Positions 7,899 to 15,467 of a stretch of DNA of 34,008 bases are shown here, one piece after another. Numbering within the stretch: position 1 is the stretch's first letter; each line of letters begins with the position of its first letter. The notes beneath the pieces were generated by a model that was given only the letters and a program-made list of their open reading frames with translations, had not been told where the DNA came from and searched no databases. The stretch covers positions 1 through 34,008 of the forward strand of contig DASVAW010000157.1 of the NCBI GenBank assembly GCA_036376135.1. Reading direction: 5' to 3'. A program made the position numbers and the translations under genes. The DNA is from Candidatus Polarisedimenticolaceae bacterium. Lineage in GTDB: Bacteria; Acidobacteriota; Polarisedimenticolia; Polarisedimenticolales; DASRJG01.

Positions 7899-9142
7899 GC
7901 CAGGACCTCCTTTCCGACCACGCGCACCTCGGGGACGGGGACGACGAAGACCCCGCCCGCCTCGAGATAGGCGCGTTGCTGCCGGAAGATCTCGTCGGCG
8001 AAGTTCCAGGTGAGAAGCAAGGTCGCGTCGGGACGTCGCTCGACCAGCGCCTCGGCCGGGACGATGGGGAGCCGGTTTCCCGGCGTGAGCCGGCCCTGCT
8101 TCACCGTGGAGCGGTCGGCGACGAAGTCGAGCAGGTCGCCCCCGATCCCGAAGGCGCTCATGAGGGTCGAGCCCTTCGCGGAGGCGCCGTAGGCGGCGAG
8201 TCGCTGCCCCGCGGACTTGCGCCGCCTCAGCTCCCCCGTGAGCGCCTCTCCGAGGGCGCGCACCCGGCGGGCGAAGTCGGCGTAGTACGCGAGGGTCGTC
8301 ATCCCGCGGCGGCGCTCTTCGTCGAGGAGCGCGCCGACCGACGGCCGGGGGCGGGCCGCTCCCCCGGGGCGGAGGTACACGCGCAGGGAGCCGCCGTGGA
8401 TCGCATGCCGCTCGACGTCCTCCACCACGAGCCCGTGCCGGTCGAACAGGGCGGTGATCGCGTGCAGCGAGAAGTAGCAGAGGTGCTCGTGATAGATCGT
8501 GTCGAACTCGAGGGCCTCGATCATCGTCCCGAGCCACGGGAACTCGATCGCGGCGACCCCTCCCGGCTTCAGGACGGTCGCGATCCCCTCCGCGACCCCG
8601 TGGAGATCCGCCACGTGGGCGAGGACGTTGTTCGCGATCACGACGTCGGCGTGTCGTCCCTCCGCGGCCAGACGGCGCGCGACCGCGGCGCCGAAGAACT
8701 CGGCGAGGGTCGCGACCCCCCTCCCCTCGGCGACCGCCGCGATGTTGCGCGCGGGCTCGACGCCGAGAACCGGGATCCCCCGTTCGACGAAGTTGCGCAG
8801 GAGGTATCCGTCGTTGCTCGCGATCTCGACGACGAGGCTTCGCGCCCCGAGGGATTCCCGGGCCGCGAGGGTCTCGGCCTCCTCGCGGGCGTGGCGGAGC
8901 ATCGTCTCGGAGAACGACGAGAAATAGAGGTAGTGCCGGAACAGCTCCTCGGGGTCGACCGTCTCGAGGATCTGCACGAGGGAGCACGACGGGCAGAAGG
9001 CCAGGGTAAGCGGGAATCGCGGCTCGGGAAGGTCGGCGTCCCCCGGGGCGAGGAGGGCGTTCGCGAGCGGCACCTCCCCGAGCGCGAGGACGGTCGCGAG
9101 CTCCCCTCCGCCGCAGACGCGGCACGCGGTGATGCGGCGCAT
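7895..9142 (-). CDS. Nucleotide-sugar C-methyltransferase (TylC3/NovU-type, zinc-binding N-terminus)
   Basis: The 415-residue protein has the three-part layout of deoxysugar C-methyltransferases. An N-terminal zinc site is formed by C7, C10, C50 and C53. A central SAM domain contains VVEIASNDGYLL followed by VLGVEPARNIA. A C-terminal domain contains the conserved YGASAKGSTLM and a Rossmann-like half. Family members such as TylC3 put a methyl on C3 of a keto-deoxyhexose, giving branched sugars. The conserved central stretch EFPWLGTMIEALEFDTIYHEHLCY, which includes the Tyr-His-Glu-His catalytic signature, is present. Start ATG shares one base with the rfbG TGA (TGATG), and the end overlaps the cupin gene by four bases. 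In this operon the substrate should be a CDP-4-keto-6-deoxyhexose derivative. Confidence 0.88.
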   Translation of the reverse strand: MRRITACRVCGGGELATVLALGEVPLANALLAPGDADLPEPRFPLTLAFCPSCSLVQILETVDPEELFRHYLYFSSFSETMLRHAREEAETLAARESLGARSLVVEIASNDGYLLRNFVERGIPVLGVEPARNIAAVAEGRGVATLAEFFGAAVARRLAAEGRHADVVIANNVLAHVADLHGVAEGIATVLKPGGVAAIEFPWLGTMIEALEFDTIYHEHLCYFSLHAITALFDRHGLVVEDVERHAIHGGSLRVYLRPGGAARPRPSVGALLDEERRRGMTTLAYYADFARRVRALGEALTGELRRRKSAGQRLAAYGASAKGSTLMSAFGIGGDLLDFVADRSTVKQGRLTPGNRLPIVPAEALVERRPDATLLLTWNFADEIFRQQRAYLEAGGVFVVPVPEVRVVGKEVLA

Positions 9143-10212
9143 CACGCGCGCATCCCCCCGTGCTGCGCGATCTGCCGCGAGGTGAAGGCGGCGAGGTCGG
9201 CGCCGTCGCGCGCGGCGGCGTACCACGCGACCGTCGCGTCGACCGCCTCGGCGGCGCGCCACCGCGGCCGCCACGCCAGGCGCGTCCTCGCCTTCGTCGC
9301 GTCCAGGGCGAGGAAGGGAGCCTCGCGCGGCTCGGGCGCGTCGGGGGCGAGCTCCCAGGCGCCCGTCCCCCAGCGCGCGAGCACGCGCTCGGTCAGGTCG
9401 CGGACGTTCACGCGGTCGTCGGCTTCCGGGCCGAAGTTCCATCCCTCCCCGAAGCTCGCGCCGTCGGGGCCGAGGAGGGCCAGGGCGAGCGCGCGGTAAC
9501 CGGCGAGGGCGTCGAGGACGTGTTGCCACGGGCGCACGGCGAGCGGGTTCCGGAGGGCGACCGGTTTTCCCGCGAACAGCGCCCGGACGATGTCGGGGAC
9601 GATCCGGTCGCGGGCCCAGTCCCCGCCGCCGATCACGTTTCCCGCGCGGGCGGTCGCGAGGGCGACCCCGTGCTCGCCGAATCCCTCCGGGGGGAAAAAC
9701 GACCGGCGCCACGCCGCGGCCACGAGCTCGGCGGCCCCCTTGCTCGCCGCGTAGGGGTCGTGCCCGCCCATCGCATCGTCCTCGCGATGCGGACGGAAGG
9801 TCGCGTGCTCCTCGTAACACTTGTCGGAGGTGACGACGACCACCGCGCAGGGCTTCCCGCGGCGGCGCACGGCGTCGAGGACGTGGACCGTCCCCATCAC
9901 GTTCGCGTCGAAGGTCTCGACCGGCTCGGCGTACGAGACGCGGACGATCGCCTGCGCGGCCAGGTGGAACACGACGTCGGGATCGGCGGCGGCGCAGGCG
10001 GATGCCACCGCCTCGCGGTCGCGCACGTCGCCGTGGACGTGGCGCAGGCGTCGCCTCAGATCGAGCGCGTCGAACAACGCGGGCTCGGTGGGGGGCTCGA
10101 GGGCGTAGCCGTGGACCTCGGCCCCTTCGTCGAGAAGGCACGCCGCCAGCCACGAACCCTTGAACCCCGTATGGCCGGTGAGCCACACGCGGCGGCCGCT
10201 CAGGCCCGCCAC
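9142..10212 (-). CDS. rfbG: CDP-glucose 4,6-dehydratase
   Basis: RfbG converts CDP-D-glucose to CDP-4-keto-6-deoxy-D-glucose using tightly bound NAD. The 356 residues match the usual length of about 357. The N-terminus has the family form WLTGHTGFKGSWLA (NAD-binding TGxxGxxG). The catalytic SDKCYE and YAASKGAAE (YxxxK) follow, and RPWQHVLDALAGY is typical of this branch rather than of dTDP-glucose dehydratase. The GTG at 10212 is used because it gives the normal N-terminus and overlaps the rfbF end by 13 bases; the next gene starts on its own stop. With RfbF it commits glucose-1-phosphate to CDP-deoxysugar synthesis in the cytoplasm. Confidence 0.93.
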   Translation of the reverse strand: MAGLSGRRVWLTGHTGFKGSWLAACLLDEGAEVHGYALEPPTEPALFDALDLRRRLRHVHGDVRDREAVASACAAADPDVVFHLAAQAIVRVSYAEPVETFDANVMGTVHVLDAVRRRGKPCAVVVVTSDKCYEEHATFRPHREDDAMGGHDPYAASKGAAELVAAAWRRSFFPPEGFGEHGVALATARAGNVIGGGDWARDRIVPDIVRALFAGKPVALRNPLAVRPWQHVLDALAGYRALALALLGPDGASFGEGWNFGPEADDRVNVRDLTERVLARWGTGAWELAPDAPEPREAPFLALDATKARTRLAWRPRWRAAEAVDATVAWYAAARDGADLAAFTSRQIAQHGGMRA

Positions 10213-10973
10213 GGCGCCTCCCCGCTCGCCCAGAGATCGCGCAGGATCGTGAGCTCGCGGACCGTGTCCATGCACTGCCAGAAGCCGCGGTGCTCGAAGG
10301 CCACGAGCTCGCCGTCGCGCGTCAGGCGGACCATCGGGTCGTGCTCGAGGGCGCAGCGCGGGTCGGCGGACAGGTACTCGAAGATCGCCGGCTCGAAGAC
10401 GAAGAAGCCGCCGTTGATGAGGCCGGTCCCGACCTGGGGCTTTTCGGAGAACTGCTCGACGCGCCCCCCGTCGAGGATCAGCTCGCCGAACCGCGCCGGC
10501 GGATGCACCGCGGTGACCGTGGCGATCCGGCCGTGCCCGCGGTGGAACCGCACGAGCGCGTCGACGTCCACGTCGCACACGCCGTCGCCGTAGGTGAGCA
10601 GGAACGTCTCGTCGCGCACGTACCTGCGGACGCGGTGCACGCGGGCCCCGGTGAGGGTCTCCGGGCCGGTCTCGGCGAGGGTGACCGTCCACCCCTGCTC
10701 GTCGTGCTCGCCGTGAACGGTCACCGAGCCCGCCCGCCCGAGCTCGACGGTGACGTCGTTGTTCCTCGACTCGTAGCTCAGGAAGTAGTCGCGGATGACG
10801 TCGCCCTTGTACCCGAGGCACAACACGAACTCGCGGTGCCCGAAGGCCGCGTAGCGCTTCATGATGTGCCAGAGGATCGGGCGCTCCCCGATCGGCACCA
10901 TCGGCTTGGGGAGCACCTCGGACTCGGCGCCCATGCGCGTGCCGCGCCCGCCGCACAGGATCACGACTTGCAC
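10200..10973 (-). CDS. rfbF: Glucose-1-phosphate cytidylyltransferase
   Basis: RfbF makes CDP-glucose from CTP and glucose-1-phosphate. The 257 residues match the family length. The nucleotidyltransferase signature is LCGGRGTRMG with LPKPMVPIGERPILWHIMKRY shortly after it. YGDGVCDVD supplies the metal-binding Asp, and INGGFFVFEP and GFWQCMDT are characteristic of this cytidylyltransferase family. The GTG at 10973 begins the VQVVILCGG strand and lies inside the last 13 bases of the upstream gene, so the two are translationally linked. Presence of rfbF and rfbG shows that the locus works with CDP- rather than dTDP- or GDP-sugars. No RfbH/ddhC (3-deoxygenating E1) is seen, so a 3,6-dideoxyhexose is not the obvious product. 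Confidence 0.94.
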   Translation of the reverse strand: MQVVILCGGRGTRMGAESEVLPKPMVPIGERPILWHIMKRYAAFGHREFVLCLGYKGDVIRDYFLSYESRNNDVTVELGRAGSVTVHGEHDEQGWTVTLAETGPETLTGARVHRVRRYVRDETFLLTYGDGVCDVDVDALVRFHRGHGRIATVTAVHPPARFGELILDGGRVEQFSEKPQVGTGLINGGFFVFEPAIFEYLSADPRCALEHDPMVRLTRDGELVAFEHRGFWQCMDTVRELTILRDLWASGEAPWRA

Positions 10974-12127
10974 GCCGCCTCCTCCGTGGCGCCGGATGGT
11001 AGCACCGCGCGGATGCGCTTCAGCAGGGTCTCCGCCTCCTCCGCCGGCGCCGGCCGCCAGAACCCGAGCTTCCGTTTCCGGTCGAGCGCGTCCCCCGAAT
11101 ACCGCACGCTCGACACGAGTCTCCCCTCCGCGGTGAAGAAGTGGGTCCGGCCGCGCTCGCCGGGCACGACGAACGTCCCGTGTTTCTCGTCGAAGAGCAC
11201 CGACCCGGCGTCCGCGCGCCGGGCGTCCTCGAGGGCCATGCGCGTGGGGCGCTCTCCGGACAGGTGGCGCGATTCCGCGTGGCGGGTGCGACGGCCACGG
11301 GCCCGCGCGTCGCGCTCGAGACGCCGGGCGAGCCCCTGCAGGATCCCCTCCACGCGCCCCTCCGAACGATCGGCGCGCCGCAGCCCCGCCAGCGCCGCCT
11401 GGGCCCATCGGACGGCCCCCCGCCACGGGATGTCGTCCTGGCGCTCCCAGAGGCTCTCGAGGGCGCCTCCCTGCGGCGTGCGGCCGAGGAGATTCAGGCC
11501 GAAGCGAGGGGCGCCGTCCCGCGGACGGGACACGCCGACCTGGAAGGTGAGCGCGAGCACCCCGCGTCCCTCCCCGACGCGCACCGGCGTGCGCCAGAAC
11601 CCCGCCGCCACCTGGCCGACGAGGTCGTACGCGGCCCCGGTGTGGAAGGCGTCGACGAACCGTCCGTGCAACGCATCGCGCCCCAGTACGATCGCGACGA
11701 ACGCGGGGGGGTCCTCGAAGAGGCGATCGACCTCGGGGTGGCGGCGCTCGAGACAGACCTGGGCGAAGTCCTCCCAGCGGGGCACCCCCGTGGGGGTGTA
11801 CCCCGCGACGACGTGGCGGGCGGAGGGGGGCTCGCTGTGCTCGCACCCGGGGCCGCCGCAGCGGTGGCAGAAGGCTCTCCCCGGCCGGAAGGCCGCGGCA
11901 TGTTCGATCGCCTCGTCGAGGTGGCGATCGATCGCGGCCGCCACCGTCCTCGCGAACGACTCCGCTCCGTCCCCCTCGTCGCGCACAGGGATCGGCAGGC
12001 GCAGCACCATCCGGTCGAGTTGCGCCTCCACGAGGTGCCCGCCGGCCTTCCGCGCGAGCCGCTCCCGGGCCAGGCGCCGCAGGGCGTCCCAGGCGATCTC
12101 CCCGAGGGCGAGCGTGCGGTCGTCCAC
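10961..12127 (-). CDS. Protein of unknown function with CxxCx4CxH motif
   Basis: I do not recognise this 388-residue protein. It has no signal peptide or membrane helix. A possible metal site is C87, C90, C95 and H97 (CHRCGGPGCEH). It is followed by SARHVVAGYTPTGVPRWEDF and a mixed alpha/beta stretch. The last third is rich in Arg, with FFTAEGRLVSSVRYSGDALDRKRKLGFWRP near the end. The GTG at 12127 directly follows the stop of the upstream gene, and its own end overlaps rfbF by 13 bases, so it is cotranscribed with the CDP-sugar genes. A housekeeping gene that merely shares the transcript is as possible as a role in glycan synthesis. The coding frame is well supported by operon packing. Confidence 0.72.
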   Translation of the reverse strand: MDDRTLALGEIAWDALRRLARERLARKAGGHLVEAQLDRMVLRLPIPVRDEGDGAESFARTVAAAIDRHLDEAIEHAAAFRPGRAFCHRCGGPGCEHSEPPSARHVVAGYTPTGVPRWEDFAQVCLERRHPEVDRLFEDPPAFVAIVLGRDALHGRFVDAFHTGAAYDLVGQVAAGFWRTPVRVGEGRGVLALTFQVGVSRPRDGAPRFGLNLLGRTPQGGALESLWERQDDIPWRGAVRWAQAALAGLRRADRSEGRVEGILQGLARRLERDARARGRRTRHAESRHLSGERPTRMALEDARRADAGSVLFDEKHGTFVVPGERGRTHFFTAEGRLVSSVRYSGDALDRKRKLGFWRPAPAEEAETLLKRIRAVLPSGATEEAACKS

Positions 12128-12643
12128 CTAGCGCCTCGTCATCCTCACGACGGCCTCCCGCTCGACCCCCGCCTCGAGGGTCACCGCGGCGGGATCGGCC
12201 GGGTCGAACCCCTCCGCCTCGGCCGTGATCCGGACCGCCCCCGGGGGCAGAGACGGGGTGCGCATCCCGGCCCGGTTGAACGGAAGCGGACCGATCTTGC
12301 GCCCCGAGGCATACACCACGGTGACCGTTCCCTTCTCGACCGGGTTCCCCGCCCCGTCCACCACCCGGACGAGGAGGGTCGCCGCCCGATCCAGGACGAT
12401 CGGCGCGGCCTGGGTGACCGCCGCCGACTCGCCGGGGAGGTACCCGGTCTTGACGACACGGACCGCCTCCGCGGCGGAGTCGGGGAGGCGCCAGAAGCCG
12501 TTCGCGTCGGTCACGACGCACAGCAGCGCCCTGCCCTGCGTCGTCAGGCACGCCTCCGCTCCCTCGATCGGGACCCCCTGCCGATCGACGACCGTGCCGG
12601 TCATCGCGAGGATCCCGGCCCCGACCCACATCGATGCGATCAT
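12128..12643 (-). CDS. Carboxypeptidase-regulatory-like (Ig-fold) exported protein
   Basis: This 171-residue protein carries two beta-sandwich repeats of the carboxypeptidase regulatory-like type. The first is TGTVVDRQGVPIEGAEACL...TDANGFWRLP. The second starts at VRVVDGAGNPVEKGTVTV and ends in VTLEAGVEREAVVRM. The hydrophobic N-terminus (MIASMWVGAGILAMTG) could be a short signal or anchor, but lacks the usual positive n-region, so export is uncertain. A GGAGG lies four bases before the ATG at 12643. It is the first gene of the minus-strand CDP-sugar operon and is divergent from the lipoprotein gene, so the 175-base gap to 12819 must contain this operon's promoter. The domain usually binds or scaffolds; no enzyme motif is seen. 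Confidence 0.72.
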   Translation of the reverse strand: MIASMWVGAGILAMTGTVVDRQGVPIEGAEACLTTQGRALLCVVTDANGFWRLPDSAAEAVRVVKTGYLPGESAAVTQAAPIVLDRAATLLVRVVDGAGNPVEKGTVTVVYASGRKIGPLPFNRAGMRTPSLPPGAVRITAEAEGFDPADPAAVTLEAGVEREAVVRMTRR

Positions 12644-12818
12644 GCGGCCTCCGGCCCCCGTAATCCCTACTAGATCAGAGGGCTTTCATTTTTCGATGGA
12701 AGTAGTACCATGCGGCGCGTTTGGGCGGGCGAGGTCTCGCGCCGTCCGGTTTTTCGGGATACGCAAGGCCGCCCCGCCTGTTGCGAAGGGCGCCGAAGGG
12801 AAAAGGAGAACGTCGGAT

Positions 12819-13418
12819 ATGCGCAAGATGTTGGCCGTGGTTCCCGCTGTGCTGGTGCTCGCGATGATGGTCGGCTGCGCCAAGCCGCCGCAGCCCGCGA
12901 TCGACGCCGCCAATGCCGCGCTGGCGTCTGCCAAGACGGCCGAGGCCGCGGACTACGCTGCGGACTCGCTCAAGGGTGCGGAAGACGCCGTCGCCGCCCT
13001 GCAGACCGAGCTGAAGACGCAGGAAGAGAAGTTCGCCCTGTTCCGCTCCTACAAGAAGGCCGAGGAGCTCGCCGCGTCCGCCAAGGCCGCCGGTGAGAAG
13101 GCTGCCTCGGACGCCGCCGCCGCGAAGGAGGCCGCGAAGAACGCCGCCACCCAGGGTCTCGCCGAGCTGAAGACCGCGCTCGACGAGGCGAAGATGGCTC
13201 TCGACAAGGCGCCGAAGGGCAAGGGGACCCAGGCCGACCTCGAGATGATGAAGAACGACCTCACGGGCGTGGAGTCGGCCGTGGCCGAGGCCGAGAACGC
13301 CCTCAATGCCGGCAAGTACAAGGACGCCCAGGCGAAGATCGACGCCGCCAAGCAGACCGTGGCCAACACCAAGTCGGCCATCGATCAGGCGATCGCCGCC
13401 AAGATGGGCAAGAAGTAA
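12819..13418 (+). CDS. Alpha-helical outer-membrane lipoprotein ending in Lys-Lys (candidate Braun-type lipoprotein)
   Basis: This 199-residue lipoprotein has a signal MRKMLAVVPAVLVLAMMVGC with lipobox VGC and acylated Cys at residue 20; the +2 residue is Ala, consistent with outer-membrane sorting. The mature 180 residues are almost all Ala, Lys, Glu, Asp and Leu, in long amphipathic helices resembling DUF4398-type and Lpp-like coiled coils, with no further Cys. The C-terminus is AAKMGKK. Braun's lipoprotein also ends in Lys, which YkuD L,D-transpeptidases join to peptidoglycan, and two YkuD genes follow here. The ATG at 12819 has AAGGAG nine bases upstream; longer in-frame extensions lack a signal peptide. 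A strong terminator ends the gene. Upstream CTTTCA-17-TACCAT (about 12683-12711) is a weak promoter candidate. Attachment is inferred. Confidence 0.85.
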   Translation: MRKMLAVVPAVLVLAMMVGCAKPPQPAIDAANAALASAKTAEAADYAADSLKGAEDAVAALQTELKTQEEKFALFRSYKKAEELAASAKAAGEKAASDAAAAKEAAKNAATQGLAELKTALDEAKMALDKAPKGKGTQADLEMMKNDLTGVESAVAEAENALNAGKYKDAQAKIDAAKQTVANTKSAIDQAIAAKMGKK

Positions 13419-13439
13419 CCTCGATCGCTCGAACCACGG

Positions 13440-13476
13440 AGGGGCATGGCGCACGGGCGTCATGCCCCTTTGTTTT
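13440..13476 (+). terminator. Rho-independent terminator after the lipoprotein gene
   Basis: A stem of about 13 bp starts with AGGGGCATG and ends with CATGCCCCT; it includes one G-T pair and a four-base loop. It is followed by TTTGTTTT. It lies 22 bases after the lipoprotein stop and 49 bases before the first YkuD gene, suggesting a separate, probably abundant lipoprotein transcript. Confidence 0.88.
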
Positions 13477-13524
13477 GTGCGGCCGCTGGCCCCCTCCCTC
13501 GATCGCCGCTAACTTAAAATCGCG

Positions 13525-14727
13525 ATGATGACCGAGTCCTTCCTCTCGTCGGCCGAACCCGAGCCGCGGCATCGCCGCCGCTGGCTCTGGGTGTCCCTGG
13601 CCATCGCCACCCTCATGCTCGTCACCGCGGCCGTGTGGCCGATCGCCGCGGGACGCACCGATCCGCCGGTCTACGCGCGGGCGGTCGCGGAGAACGCGCT
13701 TCGCGAGGCCCGCCGCCTGGGTGCCCAGCGATGGGCGAACGACGTGCTCGTCGCCGCCGAAGCGCAGTGGCGCGCGGCCTCCGCCGAGTTCCGTCGACAG
13801 GAATCGAAGTGGTTCCCGCCGCTGCGGGACTACCGCGGCGCCCGCGCCGCGCTCGCCGAGGCGGAGAAGAAGTCGATCGCCGCGCGCGACGCCGCCCAGG
13901 TCAACCGCGCCGCCGCGCGCGACGCCGCCCAGGCCGAGCTCGCCCGCGCCGGGGAGATCGTGGAGCTCTCCGCGCGCACCGGCGACGCGGTGCACCTCGT
14001 CCCCTACCACCGCCGGCTGCTGCAGAAGTCGAAGATCCAGATGGCCGAGGCGCGGATCCTCTTCGAGCGCGAGGAGTACGCGACCTCCTCCGAGCGCGCG
14101 CGCGCCGCGGCGGTCACCGCCGACCAGGTGGCGAGCGGCGCGAAGTCGGTGCTCGGCCGCTTCACCGATCCCGGCCTCATCCGCAACTGGCGCAACGACA
14201 TCGAGGAGACGATCGCGGCGTCGCGGCGGTCCGGCTCCCCGGCGATCGTCGTGCTGAAGGAGAACCGCCGCCTCGACCTCTACGACAACGGCCGGCTCGT
14301 GAAGAGCTACCTCGCGGACATGGGGTACCGGTCGTTCAACGACAAGCTCCGCGCCGGGGACGCGGCGACGCCCGAAGGGCGCTACCGCATCACCTCGAAG
14401 CGCGGGACCGGGTCGGCGGCGTATTACAAGGCGTTCGACCTCGATTACCCGAACGCCGCCGACCGCGCGCAATTCGACCGCCTGAAGCGCCAGGGGAAGC
14501 TCCCCCGCGGCGCGAAGCTCGGCGGATCGATCCAGGTGCACGGCGAGGGGGGACGAGGGAAGGACTGGACCCGCGGCTGCGTCGCGGTCTCCAACCGGGA
14601 CATGGACGATCTCTTCCGCCGCGTCGGGATCGGCACTCCCGTGACGATCGTCGGCGGCGACGGGCAGGGGGTCTACGCGAAGCTCGCCCGCCAGGCGGCC
14701 TCGACGACGACCTCGGGGACACGTTGA
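13525..14727 (+). CDS. Membrane-anchored YkuD L,D-transpeptidase with helical N-terminal region
   Basis: In this 400-residue protein one membrane helix (residues about 20-42) follows an Arg-rich cytoplasmic start, giving a type II anchor. Residues about 50-215 are Ala/Arg/Glu-rich helices resembling the neighbouring lipoprotein. Residues about 235-378 form a YkuD domain: IVVLKENRRLDLYDNG is the first strand pair, and the catalytic pair is H339 (VHGEGG) and C352 (TRGCVAV). YkuD enzymes form a thioester on this Cys and make 3-3 peptidoglycan crosslinks or attach lipoproteins. TRGC replaces the commoner SHGC, as in many active homologues. No ribosome site precedes the ATG, and a TAAAAT lies five bases before it, so a leaderless message is possible. 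Its TGA overlaps the next ATG. Confidence 0.88.
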   Translation: MMTESFLSSAEPEPRHRRRWLWVSLAIATLMLVTAAVWPIAAGRTDPPVYARAVAENALREARRLGAQRWANDVLVAAEAQWRAASAEFRRQESKWFPPLRDYRGARAALAEAEKKSIAARDAAQVNRAAARDAAQAELARAGEIVELSARTGDAVHLVPYHRRLLQKSKIQMAEARILFEREEYATSSERARAAAVTADQVASGAKSVLGRFTDPGLIRNWRNDIEETIAASRRSGSPAIVVLKENRRLDLYDNGRLVKSYLADMGYRSFNDKLRAGDAATPEGRYRITSKRGTGSAAYYKAFDLDYPNAADRAQFDRLKRQGKLPRGAKLGGSIQVHGEGGRGKDWTRGCVAVSNRDMDDLFRRVGIGTPVTIVGGDGQGVYAKLARQAASTTTSGTR

Positions 14728-15467
14728 TGGGCGAGCGCAGCGACTACGACCTGCTCCGCTCCCGGCTCCGCGCCGAGACGGACGACACCACGCCCCGAGG
14801 GGACCGTCGCCGGCTCTGGCCCGCGATCGGCGTCGTCCTGACCCTCGTGGCGATCCTCGGGATCGCCTTCGGCCCGGGGACCGGGTACGCCTTCGCGCCG
14901 GTGACCGAGTTCGAGGTGCCGGTGGCGGCGAGCCTCCCCGGCGACGGGGCGGAGCTGCGTCGTCTGCAGGCCAAGCTCGCCAAGGAGAACCGGCAGCTCG
15001 CGGCGACGCTCGCGAAGCTCGAGCCCAAGGGGAACTACCTCGTCATCGACCAGACGCAGAACCGCATCTACCTGATGAACGACGGGAAGGTCGTCCACCA
15101 GGCGGTCTGCTCCGCGGGCTCCGGGATCGTGCTGAAGGACTCCACGCGCGGGCGGAAGTGGGTCTTCGACACCCCGCGCGGCGTCTTCAAGGTCCGCAAC
15201 CGGATCGAGGACCCCGTGTGGCGCAAGCCCGACTGGGCGTTCGTCGAGGAAGGGAAACCGATCCCGCGCAATCCCGCGGACCGCATCGAGGCGGGAACGC
15301 TGGGCGAATACGCCCTCTACCTCGAGGACGGCTACATGATCCACGGGACGCTTTACGAGCGCCTGCTCGGGCGCAGCGTCTCGCACGGCTGCGTGCGCGT
15401 CGGTCGCGACGACCTTCGCGTCTTCTGGAAGGGCACGCAGATCGGAACGCCGGTGTACATCTTCTGA
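14727..15467 (+). CDS. Membrane-anchored YkuD L,D-transpeptidase
   Basis: In this 246-residue protein a short basic N-terminus is followed by one membrane helix (about residues 30-50, IGVVLTLVAILGIAFG). A coiled coil (ELRRLQAKLAKENRQLAATLAK) then leads into a YkuD domain from about residue 92. The catalytic residues are clear: H206 in IHGTLYE and H220-G-C222 in SVSHGCVRV, the canonical SxGC form. It should act in the periplasm on peptidoglycan tetrapeptide stems, as a crosslinker or as the enzyme that attaches the upstream lipoprotein's C-terminal Lys. The ATG shares one base with the stop of the first YkuD gene, and its own stop is shared with the next start, so the three genes are translationally coupled. 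Confidence 0.92.
   Translation: MGERSDYDLLRSRLRAETDDTTPRGDRRRLWPAIGVVLTLVAILGIAFGPGTGYAFAPVTEFEVPVAASLPGDGAELRRLQAKLAKENRQLAATLAKLEPKGNYLVIDQTQNRIYLMNDGKVVHQAVCSAGSGIVLKDSTRGRKWVFDTPRGVFKVRNRIEDPVWRKPDWAFVEEGKPIPRNPADRIEAGTLGEYALYLEDGYMIHGTLYERLLGRSVSHGCVRVGRDDLRVFWKGTQIGTPVYIF

Noticed and set aside
9142-10973. Classic 3,6-dideoxyhexose (abequose/tyvelose-type) pathway
   Set aside because: rfbF and rfbG are present, but RfbH/ddhC and its reductase are not in the operon; a C-methyltransferase and an aminotransferase take their place.
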